A stretch of 64,000 nucleotides of DNA from an uncultured Bacteroidales bacterium (lineage in GTDB: Bacteria; Bacteroidota; Bacteroidia; Bacteroidales; Muribaculaceae), in contig CADBBK010000004.1 of assembly GCA_902792895.1 (NCBI GenBank), forward strand, positions 124,464 through 188,463, written 5' to 3'. Shown here piece after piece: positions 55,401-61,778 of this stretch (position 1 is the stretch's first letter; every line of letters begins with the position of its first letter). Under the pieces are notes generated by a model. The model did no database searches and was not told the DNA's origin. It saw nothing but the letters and a program-made list of their open reading frames with translations. A program made the position numbers and the translations under genes.

Positions 55401-56589
55401 GACCTTTGAGAACGTAGAGCCCGGTCAAGCCTTTGAGTGGGTTGACGAGCAGCCCTTGAGCGGCAACAATTCCTACATCATCGTTGCCGAGAACGCTTAT
55501 GGCCGCGGCAAGGCTAGCGAGGTGACCGTCTTTGCTGGCGTTGACGTGCCCATGGCAGTGGAGAACTACTGGATCCGCGGCAACGAGAACAACCAGAAGG
55601 CCGTCCTCACCTGGGACGCTCCCTCAGGAGCTGTAAACGGTGGCGTGCTTGACGGTTCGCTGATCTACACCATCGTCGAGTACTTCCCCGACGGCGCCAC
55701 CCCCGAGGAGCAGATGGTCATCATCGGCACTACCACCGAGACCACCTACACCGTTGACCGTGAGCCCACCGACGAGATGCAGATGCACTACTATGCTGTG
55801 ATACCGTCCACGTCGGCCGGCATTGGCCAGGCTGTCATCGACGACATCATCCTGGGCCAGTTGAAGAACGTGCCGTTCATCGAGTCGTTTGAGAACGCTA
55901 TCCTGTCAACCACCGGTTGGATGGAAGAGGGCGATGTTGCTAACTACGGCACCGTCTGGTATATCCTGAATGACGATGAGGAGATGGCTGCTCAGGACGG
56001 CGACAACGGCTTCGCCATGTGCTACAACGGCAACTACTACAACAGCTATCACTGGGCAGACCTCGTATCACCCAAGGTGAAGATTGACCCCAACAGACAG
56101 TACCTGCTCTCGTTCTACGTCTACATGGGCTATCCCTCAAGCGCTGCCGTGCTGCCCACCCTGGTGGTTTCACAGAGCATCAACGACGATCCCTATGAGG
56201 AGCTGATGACGATTGACGTGACCGAGGGCAACGGCGAGTGGCAGCTCTTTGAAATCCCCTTGACGGGTACCGAAGTGGCCAACTTTGCCAAGGTAAGCTT
56301 CCGTGGCTACATGAGCACCGTGAGCGAGCGCATCTGGCTGGACAACGTCCGCATTACCGCCAGTGAGCAGTCCTCGGGCATCGACGAGATGGCTGCCACG
56401 CAGCAGGTTACTGCCATCAAGGGCGGCATCAGCATCGAGGGCTTCAACGGCCAGCCGGTGCGTGTGTACACCGTCGATGGTCGCCAGGTTCAGAACTTTG
56501 TGGCCAACGGTAACAGCACCCTGTCGATGGCTCCCGGCATCTACATCGTGACCGTGGGCAAGCAGGCCTTCAAGATCAGCGTGAGGTAA
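52405..56589 (+). CDS. Large secreted multidomain protein: choice-of-anchor J and FN3 domains with Por-type C-terminal signal
   Basis: 1394 residues from ATG 52405. Signal peptide MRRLTLLAMLALVAMMASAG. The first 300 residues form a propeller-like part (SLFGSLNGVEYNGL, MFCVGNDGELYSLDKFTGDA). At least three choice-of-anchor-J-like beta sandwiches follow (PYFDDFSDASTRDLWTVV; APYTNAFDTEADARFF; VPFIESFENAILSTTGWMEE), separated by FN3-like domains (PAEVTDLTITPD.., VENLVVEHDLTGLLKVNFAF). The end IEGFNGQPVRVYTVDGRQV, then APGIYIVTVGKQAFKISVR, is a type IX secretion sorting domain. Likely a surface or secreted binding protein or enzyme scaffold; no catalytic motif is recognised. The in-frame extension to 52231 crosses the promoter region and is rejected. 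Confidence 0.87.
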   Translation: MRRLTLLAMLALVAMMASAGEQSTTYTPALQPAKQVVKATKMAKMLPQGKATTRKAAPSADQFQGLTMYVNLTNSDDWASYSIGSVPYGIYSYTIGDKSGFQALATDLRYNFMASAMGRDQLVGARPMSLFGSLNGVEYNGLSRNGFNELWSQVYDQVDYSFIPSAMAYDVTSDVIYSVQYNSDLTGLNMAVWNPETRMFETYCPWPNTFQPLTLGFTPDGEMFCVGNDGELYSLDKFTGDARSMGTLDASPTMYVQGMGYEPVSKCFLWMAVTQQGSGLYAINPYDASTTLVEELTKNEQATTVFFMDNAAPAMAPAATNDLAFTFNGSSTDGNISFTVPTTTYNGTPLSGNVTMRVWLDGEDIVSYTTVAPGSTQTISRQVTNGNHYVYVLFENEAGFSPENCLYVYAGYDTPLPVTNVTFTVENGVSHLTWDAPAAGVNDGYLENLTYNVVRMPGNVLVADHQSGCEFSETLPDKMERYYYVVTPFNADGKQGEDAVSNAILTGSAFQPPYFDDFSDASTRDLWTVVNANNDGTEWGTEYTWSFNDYNQCWGIYTGPYNMGDDQDASDDYLISPGINIEQDISYALIMNMRNTFANYKERVSLMIGTDPTDISTFSVLDANEEYDVDGTLADWEVDFQVEETGTYYFAVHVYTHKEDNASGIFVYSMAVNKLGMNTAPAEVTDLTITPDAEGEMVADVTFIAPTTQLDGAPLAGPLTANVYRDGAEDAVAQFPVEVGSNALWTDNTVEGVGVHTYTVGISNEAGEGKRVSAEAFIGVYTAPYTNAFDTEADARFFTTVNDSSVYSTNEYRWIWSNYNQNLALGGYGYFVQHPVEKIWLYMPAIKLEKDMVYTYAFNWTYSSYNQVCPGYAGIGMAPDSTAQTIYPDQLPFTNYGEKVLVENEVIASETGKYYPSVLVVADVASSYISPSIDDISITLVGSAFAPYSVENLVVEHDLTGLLKVNFAFNAPSVDYAQRPLEGPLTVYIYRSGSAIPLMTFENVEPGQAFEWVDEQPLSGNNSYIIVAENAYGRGKASEVTVFAGVDVPMAVENYWIRGNENNQKAVLTWDAPSGAVNGGVLDGSLIYTIVEYFPDGATPEEQMVIIGTTTETTYTVDREPTDEMQMHYYAVIPSTSAGIGQAVIDDIILGQLKNVPFIESFENAILSTTGWMEEGDVANYGTVWYILNDDEEMAAQDGDNGFAMCYNGNYYNSYHWADLVSPKVKIDPNRQYLLSFYVYMGYPSSAAVLPTLVVSQSINDDPYEELMTIDVTEGNGEWQLFEIPLTGTEVANFAKVSFRGYMSTVSERIWLDNVRITASEQSSGIDEMAATQQVTAIKGGISIEGFNGQPVRVYTVDGRQVQNFVANGNSTLSMAPGIYIVTVGKQAFKISVR

Positions 56590-56626
56590 CACCCCACTCC
56601 TCACTCCACACACTCCATTCATGACA

Positions 56627-56660
56627 ATAGAGGCGGGCTCCATCAGGAGCTCGCCTCTAT
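56627..56660. terminator. Strong hairpin between convergent genes
   Basis: ATAGAGGCGGGCTCC (56627-56641) pairs with GGAGCTCGCCTCTAT (56646-56660) around a 4-nt loop, with one mismatch. It serves the large secreted protein gene and the convergent DUF4294 gene. Confidence 0.7.
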
Positions 56661-56682
56661 CATTATGTCTTTTGGACGCTGA

Positions 56683-57339
56683 TTACAATGCGCCTTGCTC
56701 GATGCGGATGCAGATGCGCTCGACCATGGCATCCTGCTTATCCTTGTTCGGGTGGTAGCCGGCCTTGAGGCTGGCGCCGAAGAACTTGCTGAAGGTCTGC
56801 CAGAATCCGGCGCGGAAAGTGCCCAGAAAAGCCTTCAGGATGCTGTAACTGCTCTGATTGGTCTCGCGGTTGATGAGTTTGATGAGCATCTTGCCTTGGC
56901 TCTTGGTCATCTTCTTCATCTGCGGCTTGTATTGGTCAAACAGTTCCTTCTCAAAGCGCTTGAGATAGGCCTGTTTCTGCTTCTGGTTCTGATAAGTATC
57001 GATGTACTCATAGGTTTCCAGCAGCGTGCTGCTGATGAGCTTGGCATAGGGCAAGGTCTTCTTCACGTCACGCACTGTTTTCCAATACAGTTTCTCCTCG
57101 GCCTTGTTGCGGAAACGCTCGCGAGGATAGATGATGATGGGGTTGAAAACAATCATTGCCAGCGTGTCGCCCGTCGTGGGCTCGATGAAGTGGTAATAGC
57201 CGGCAAAGGTCTTCTGCAACACCGAGGGCAACTCGATGTTGTCGAGCGGATCCTCCACAGCGGGTGCTGCGTGCGCCTGGACGCCCGATAAAGCCGTCAT
57301 GGTCACGGCAATAGCTAATATGAGGAAAAATCTTTTCAT
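56683..57339 (-). CDS. DUF4294-domain periplasmic protein
   Basis: 218 residues from the Met at 57339. Signal peptide (MKRFFLILAIAVTMTALSGV). The rest fits DUF4294, a Bacteroidetes family: YPRERFRNKAEEKLYWKTVR, DVKKTLPYAKLISSTLLETY, FEKELFDQYKPQMKKMTKSQ, GKMLIKLINRETNQSSYSIL. Function unknown. The promoter (57349-57381) lies so close that the transcript starts within a few bases of this ATG; the longer start MPRE is inside the -7 box and is rejected. Confidence 0.88.
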   Translation of the reverse strand: MKRFFLILAIAVTMTALSGVQAHAAPAVEDPLDNIELPSVLQKTFAGYYHFIEPTTGDTLAMIVFNPIIIYPRERFRNKAEEKLYWKTVRDVKKTLPYAKLISSTLLETYEYIDTYQNQKQKQAYLKRFEKELFDQYKPQMKKMTKSQGKMLIKLINRETNQSSYSILKAFLGTFRAGFWQTFSKFFGASLKAGYHPNKDKQDAMVERICIRIEQGAL

Positions 57340-57348
57340 TTCTCGCGG

Positions 57349-57381
57349 CAAAAGTAGAATAAAGAAATGAATCCCAGCAAA
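57349..57381 (-). promoter_or_regulatory. Promoter of the DUF4294 gene, near-leaderless
   Basis: Minus strand: TTTG (57381-57378), 21 nt, TACTTTTG (57356-57349). The predicted transcript start is at about 57342, next to ATG 57339. Confidence 0.6.
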
Positions 57382-57408
57382 ATTTAGGTGTTAAAATGTC
57401 TTTAGTCC

Positions 57409-58134
57409 CTATTTTCTGATGGCTCGCAATAGGCCAGCATAGGAAACTGTGACGCCAAAGCAGCAGCCTCTCACCTGAGGATAGAAGCGGTTGAACTTGG
57501 CATGGGTGACAAAGGGTGAAATGCGCAGCGACGACACGTAGTGTCCCTGGCGGTCCTCACCAGACGGGAAATCGACTAACTTGCCGTGCAGCCTGATATC
57601 AACGTCTACACTGGCCATCCAGTCAATCAAGTTCCCGTGGGTACTCGTCACATTATCGATCTTGGGGCGCTCGATGCCCTCTTCGTCGGCTTCATACTTG
57701 ATGTGATTCAGGTCCCACGACAGGCGGCCCGCTATCATACCCACGGCAGGGGTTACCGATACCCTACCCTGCCGCCACACCGTGCAGCCCAGTTGCACAC
57801 CCACGCCCAGCAGCGTGGGATTGGCGGTAGCGTTCAGCTGCAAGTCGCGGCCCTGGCTGTCATGCACGGCATAGGGGTTGGTGTTCTTGAACGATGGCTG
57901 ACCGTAGAACACATCGGCTTTGAGCCTCAAGCGGTCGTACTCGGCATTCAGCCCGCCCGTGAACACGGCACATCCCTTGAAGTCATCGCTCAGTGAGCCC
58001 GTGGGCAGCACACCGCCCACACCCACCTGGAAGCCGAAGCCCCAACCTTGATATAACGACTCACTGTCCTGTCCGCGCAGGGCGGCAGGAGCCAATGTGA
58101 GCATCATCAACAGTATCAGTATCGTCCGTTTCAT
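57409..58134 (-). CDS. Small outer-membrane beta-barrel protein
   Basis: 241 residues from the Met at 58134. Signal peptide MKRTILILLMMLTLAPAALRG. The mature part has alternating strands: GWGFGFQVGVGGVLPTGSLS, AVFTGGLNAEYDRLRLKADV, LLGVGVQLGCTVWRQGRVSV, TPAVGMIAGRLSW, ISPFVTHAKFNRFYPQVRGC, FGVTVSYAGLLRAIRK. This is a PorT/OmpA-barrel-like OM protein of unknown role. The upstream in-frame extension to 58221 lacks support. No operon partner. Confidence 0.8.
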   Translation of the reverse strand: MKRTILILLMMLTLAPAALRGQDSESLYQGWGFGFQVGVGGVLPTGSLSDDFKGCAVFTGGLNAEYDRLRLKADVFYGQPSFKNTNPYAVHDSQGRDLQLNATANPTLLGVGVQLGCTVWRQGRVSVTPAVGMIAGRLSWDLNHIKYEADEEGIERPKIDNVTSTHGNLIDWMASVDVDIRLHGKLVDFPSGEDRQGHYVSSLRISPFVTHAKFNRFYPQVRGCCFGVTVSYAGLLRAIRK

Positions 58135-58276
58135 TGTTTGTTTTAAACCTCGTTTAGCTCGTTGAATAATGGTTAATGGATGACAATGGATTAAGAAGCA
58201 TCCGCCATCGGCATTAAACATTAAACTTGACTAAAAAAGCGCCTATTTTCATTAAACATTAAACATTATCCTTTAG

Positions 58277-58648
58277 TTACCACCACAGGCTGCGATAGTA
58301 CTTGTGGTACAGCGAGAGGCCCTCGCTGATGGGCTTCAACGACGACTTGGCGGCACGTTTGAGGTCGGCCAGGTCTTCCTCGTTGTTCCAGATGGCCTTG
58401 ATATAGGCCTTGTACTCGGGAGTGTCCTCCTCGGTCTGGCAAGCGATGCGCTCAAACGCGTAGATCATCTTGTCCAGAATCTCGTTCCACTCTTCTTGGG
58501 GCATATTCAAGCGCGGAGTGCGCTCGCAGTGTTCCTTGAACAACATCAGTCGGGGTAAAATGAAGCGAGCAATCGTCACATCGAGGTCATAAAGTTCCTC
58601 GACAGGAATGGTCTTGGCAATGGCTTGGGGATTATACTTTCTATTCAT
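58277..58648 (-). CDS. Conserved small helical protein of unknown function
   Basis: 123 residues, mostly helical: AIAKTIPVEELYDLDVTIAR, FILPRLMLFKEH, EEWNEILDKMIYAFERIACQ, ISEGLSLYHKYYRSLWW. I have the impression that proteins with the pattern LDVTIA.FI.PRL..FK and EEW..ILDKMI.AFE are found in phages and Bacteroidetes, but cannot name a family. No signal peptide or membrane segment. It stands alone. Confidence 0.7.
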   Translation of the reverse strand: MNRKYNPQAIAKTIPVEELYDLDVTIARFILPRLMLFKEHCERTPRLNMPQEEWNEILDKMIYAFERIACQTEEDTPEYKAYIKAIWNNEEDLADLKRAAKSSLKPISEGLSLYHKYYRSLWW

Positions 58649-58842
58649 AACAATAACAGTATTGAGAGGTTATTTATCGATTCAGGTAGCAATATTAGTC
58701 ATTTTTCGGGATATGACAAAGGAAAATAATGAAAATTTGATATTTTATGCATTTTTAACCCTTAGACCATGCCAAAAACTAATATAAAATCACCAATAAT
58801 AAATAACTGGAAACTTAGGAGCTCCAAGTAGAAACTTTTCAC

Positions 58843-58850
58843 TACCTTTG
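58843..58850 (+). promoter_or_regulatory. Promoter -7 box for the MazG-like gene
   Basis: TACCTTTG, only 8 nt before ATG 58859, so the leader should be a few bases long. Confidence 0.5.
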
Positions 58851-58858
58851 TAGGCACG

Positions 58859-59188
58859 ATGACAATACAAGAAGCCCAAGAGCGCGTTGACGCTTGGATA
58901 AAACAGTATGGCGTCCGCTACTTCAGTGAACTGACCAACATGGCGGTACTCACCGAGGAGGTGGGCGAGGTGGCACGTGTCATAGCACGCCGCTACGGTG
59001 ACCAGTCGAGCAAGCCAGGCGACGACCTGGACCTGGCCGACGAGTTGGCCGACGTGCTATGGGTGGTCATGTGCCTGGCCAACCAGACGGGTATTGACCT
59101 GGATGCAGCGCTGGAGCGCAACTTCGCCAAAAAGACCTCGCGCGACAAGACACGGCACATCAACAACGAAAAACTTACTAACCAATAA
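58859..59188 (+). CDS. MazG-like nucleotide pyrophosphohydrolase
   Basis: 109 residues, a single MazG-type all-helical domain: MAVLTEEVGEVARVIARRYG (EExxE metal site) and DLADELADVLWVVMCLANQ (ExxD site). Such enzymes hydrolyse (d)NTPs to monophosphates for pool sanitation. The gene is followed after 15 nt by deoC, so the two probably form a nucleotide-salvage operon. Confidence 0.9.
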   Translation: MTIQEAQERVDAWIKQYGVRYFSELTNMAVLTEEVGEVARVIARRYGDQSSKPGDDLDLADELADVLWVVMCLANQTGIDLDAALERNFAKKTSRDKTRHINNEKLTNQ

Positions 59189-59203
59189 ATAATATCAACA
59201 ATT

Positions 59204-60151
59204 ATGAGCAACCACGAACACGAACATTGCGGATGCGGATGCGAGCATCACGATCATGACCACAAACCCATGGACAAGTACATGACCGCCATCAGCCAGA
59301 GCACCGTCACCATCGACGATGCCACTGTGACTGCCGCCGTGCAGGAAATCATCGACAAGCACGCTGCCGAGAACAACACCCCCGAGGTGCAGCAGTTCCT
59401 GCTCAACTGCGTGGACCTGACCACCCTCGCCACCGAGGACAGCGAGCGCAGCGTGGCCAAGTTTGTACAGAAGGTCAACGACTTTGACAACAACTATCCC
59501 CAGCTCAAGAATGTAGCTGCCATCTGCGTCTACAGCAACTTCGCTGCCGTCGTGCGCGGCACGCTCGAGGTGAGCGACGTGGATGTTGCCGTGTGCAGCG
59601 CCTGCTTCCCCTCCAGCCAGGCCCACATCGAGACCAAGATTGCCGAAACCGCCCTGGCCGTCGCCGACGGTGCCGACGAGGTGGATATCGTGCTCAACGT
59701 GGGCTACTTCAAGGACGAGGCCTATGAGGAATTGTGCGACGAAATCGCCGAAATCAAGCAAGTGGTGGGCGAACGTCCCCTGAAGGTCATCCTCGAGTCG
59801 GGTTATCTGAAGACCGCCGAGAACATCCGCAACGCCAGCATCCTGTCGATGTACTCAGGCTGCGACTTCATCAAGACCTCAACAGGCAAGATCTATCCCG
59901 GTGCTTCGCTCGAGGCTGCCTATGTCATGTGCCAGTGCATCAAGGAATACTTCATCCAGCACGGCCGCATGGTGGGCTTCAAGGCTTCGGGTGGTATCCG
60001 CACGACCGAGGACGCTGTCAAGTACTACACCATCGTCAAGGAAGTCCTCGGCGAGAAATGGTTGAATAACAAGTACTTCCGCATCGGTGCATCGAGCCTC
60101 GCCAACGCCTTGTTCCAGTCATTCACCGGCACCGACGCAAAACCGTTCTAA
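59204..60151 (+). CDS. deoC: Deoxyribose-phosphate aldolase with His/Cys-rich N-terminal extension
   Basis: 315 residues. TIM-barrel DeoC: DGADEVDIVLNVGYF (D161), ERPLKVILESGYL, CDFIKTSTGKIYPGAS (K224, Schiff-base lysine), GRMVGFKASGGIRTTEDAVK (K260). It converts 2-deoxyribose 5-phosphate to glyceraldehyde 3-phosphate and acetaldehyde. The first 25 residues are unusual: SNHEHEHCGCGCEHHDHDHK, with seven His and three Cys, a probable metal-binding tag. E. coli DeoC is about 259 residues, so this form is longer. It follows the MazG-like gene by 15 nt. Confidence 0.93.
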   Translation: MSNHEHEHCGCGCEHHDHDHKPMDKYMTAISQSTVTIDDATVTAAVQEIIDKHAAENNTPEVQQFLLNCVDLTTLATEDSERSVAKFVQKVNDFDNNYPQLKNVAAICVYSNFAAVVRGTLEVSDVDVAVCSACFPSSQAHIETKIAETALAVADGADEVDIVLNVGYFKDEAYEELCDEIAEIKQVVGERPLKVILESGYLKTAENIRNASILSMYSGCDFIKTSTGKIYPGASLEAAYVMCQCIKEYFIQHGRMVGFKASGGIRTTEDAVKYYTIVKEVLGEKWLNNKYFRIGASSLANALFQSFTGTDAKPF

Positions 60152-60207
60152 AACCGACAGGTCGTACAATCAAGACGACAATAGGGTAAGCAATAAGTAC
60201 AATAGGC

Positions 60208-60288
60208 AATGATATAGCTGTTGGCCCTGAAAGTTTTTTAATACGAACCTTTAGCCCCGCAGGGTTTTGGGCCAACTGCTATATCGTT
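60208..60288. repeat. Palindromic intergenic repeat element, copy 2 (81 bp)
   Basis: Ends AATGATATAGCTGTTGGCCC and GGGCCAACTGCTATATCGTT are inverted repeats with few mismatches. Inside lie TGAAAGTTTTTTAATACGAA and TTAGCCCCGCAGGGTTT. The 20550-20700 element has the same parts in reverse orientation with about 70 bp of extra sequence in the middle. Confidence 0.75.
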
Positions 60289-60359
60289 CCAATGCAATAA
60301 GTACAATTTATTGATATTCAATAATTTGTATTTGTTGTATTTATTGTTTTCCCTTAATT

Positions 60360-60389
60360 TTTGTGTTTTTGGCATTTGATGTACCTTTG
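60360..60389 (+). promoter_or_regulatory. Promoter of the MATE transporter gene
   Basis: TTTG at 60360-60363, 18 nt, TACCTTTG at 60382-60389. ATG 60395 is only 6 nt past the box. Confidence 0.55.
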
Positions 60390-60394
60390 TGGGC

Positions 60395-61708
60395 ATGAAA
60401 GAGGGCATGAATCGGGAGATATTAAGGATTGCGTTACCGGCGATTGTGGCCAACATCACGGTGCCCCTGCTGGGACTGGTGGATACGGCCATAGCGGGAC
60501 ACCTGGGCGACAAGGTGTTCATCGGTGCCGTGGCTGTAGGCGCGATGATGTTCAACCTGGTGTACTGGAACTTCGGGTTCCTGCGCATGAGCACGTCGGG
60601 CATGACGGCACAGACGTGCGGCAGCGGCGACTTCAAGGAGAGCGCCAAACTGCTGGGCGAGTCCACAGCGCTGGCGGTGCTCGTATCGGCTATCATCATC
60701 GTGCTGCAATGGCCCATCCGGCTGTTGCTGCTGTGGATTATCGGCCCCTCGCCCGAGGTGACCTCGCTGGCCATCACCTACTTCACCATCTGCATCTGGG
60801 GCGTGCCGCCCGTGCTGGTGATGATGGCGTTCAAGGGGTGGCTGCTAGGCATGCAGGACTCCAAGAGCGCCATGTGGATTTCCATCATGACCAACGTGTT
60901 CAACATCGGCGCCAGCCTCATCTGCGTCTATCTCTTGAACATGGGCTTTGTGGGTATCGCCGTGGGCACGCTGGCAGGCGAATGGCTCGGTCTGCTCTAT
61001 GCCGCACTGACGGTGCAACGCAAGTTCCCGCGCCTCAACGGCATGCTGGACTGGCGCCGCGTGTGGCGTTTCAAGGGCGCAGGACGCTATTTCAAGGTGA
61101 GCCGTGACATCTTTGTGCGCAGTTTCCTGCTGATGACCGTGAGCCTGGCGTTTGTGTCCATCGGTGCCCGCAGCGGCGACCTTATTCTTGCTGTCAATGC
61201 CTTGATTCTACAACTATTCACGCTCTACAGCCACTTCATGGACGGCATCGCCTTTGCCGGCGAGGCGGTGGTGGGCAGGTATTACGGCATGGGTGATATG
61301 GGGCGCATGAGGCGCTGCGTGAGGCTGCTGTTCGGGTGGGGACTGGGTGTCGCCGCCGTCTTCACGCTGATTTACTCGTTTCCCCGCATCGCCTTCTGGC
61401 TGCTGACCGACCAACAGAGCGTCATCGAGGCCGCAATGGACTATCGCGTGTGGTGTGCACTGATTCCCGCCGCCGGCATGGCCGCCTTTGTATGGGACGG
61501 CGTGTTCATCAGCCTGACGCGCTCGATGGGTATGCTCATCAGTGCGGGCATCGCCTGGTCGCTGTTCTTTGTCATCTACTGGATGACGCCCGAGGCATGG
61601 GGCAACAACCGCCTGTGGATTGCCTACCTGAGTTTCCTCTCCCTGCGCGGCATCATCCAGACCATTCTCTACCGTGGCTACATCACCAGCGGTGCATTAA
61701 AGCACTGA
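60395..61708 (+). CDS. MATE-family multidrug efflux transporter
   Basis: 437 residues from ATG 60395, twelve membrane segments in two MatE halves. ILRIALPAIVANITVPLLGL, DTAIAGHLGDKVFIGAVAVG and SGMTAQTCGSGDFKESAKLL mark the DinF-like branch. Such carriers export cationic drugs in exchange for Na+ or H+. A second ATG at 60407 is preceded by GAGGG, so a start there is also possible. The gene has its own promoter with almost no leader. There is no regulator beside it. Confidence 0.92.
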   Translation: MKEGMNREILRIALPAIVANITVPLLGLVDTAIAGHLGDKVFIGAVAVGAMMFNLVYWNFGFLRMSTSGMTAQTCGSGDFKESAKLLGESTALAVLVSAIIIVLQWPIRLLLLWIIGPSPEVTSLAITYFTICIWGVPPVLVMMAFKGWLLGMQDSKSAMWISIMTNVFNIGASLICVYLLNMGFVGIAVGTLAGEWLGLLYAALTVQRKFPRLNGMLDWRRVWRFKGAGRYFKVSRDIFVRSFLLMTVSLAFVSIGARSGDLILAVNALILQLFTLYSHFMDGIAFAGEAVVGRYYGMGDMGRMRRCVRLLFGWGLGVAAVFTLIYSFPRIAFWLLTDQQSVIEAAMDYRVWCALIPAAGMAAFVWDGVFISLTRSMGMLISAGIAWSLFFVIYWMTPEAWGNNRLWIAYLSFLSLRGIIQTILYRGYITSGALKH

Positions 61709-61778
61709 CTCCCAGCGCAGGTTGTTAGCGCCAGGAGTCAGCAAAGAGGCTATTGAATGTCCACAAGAGCGTGTGACA

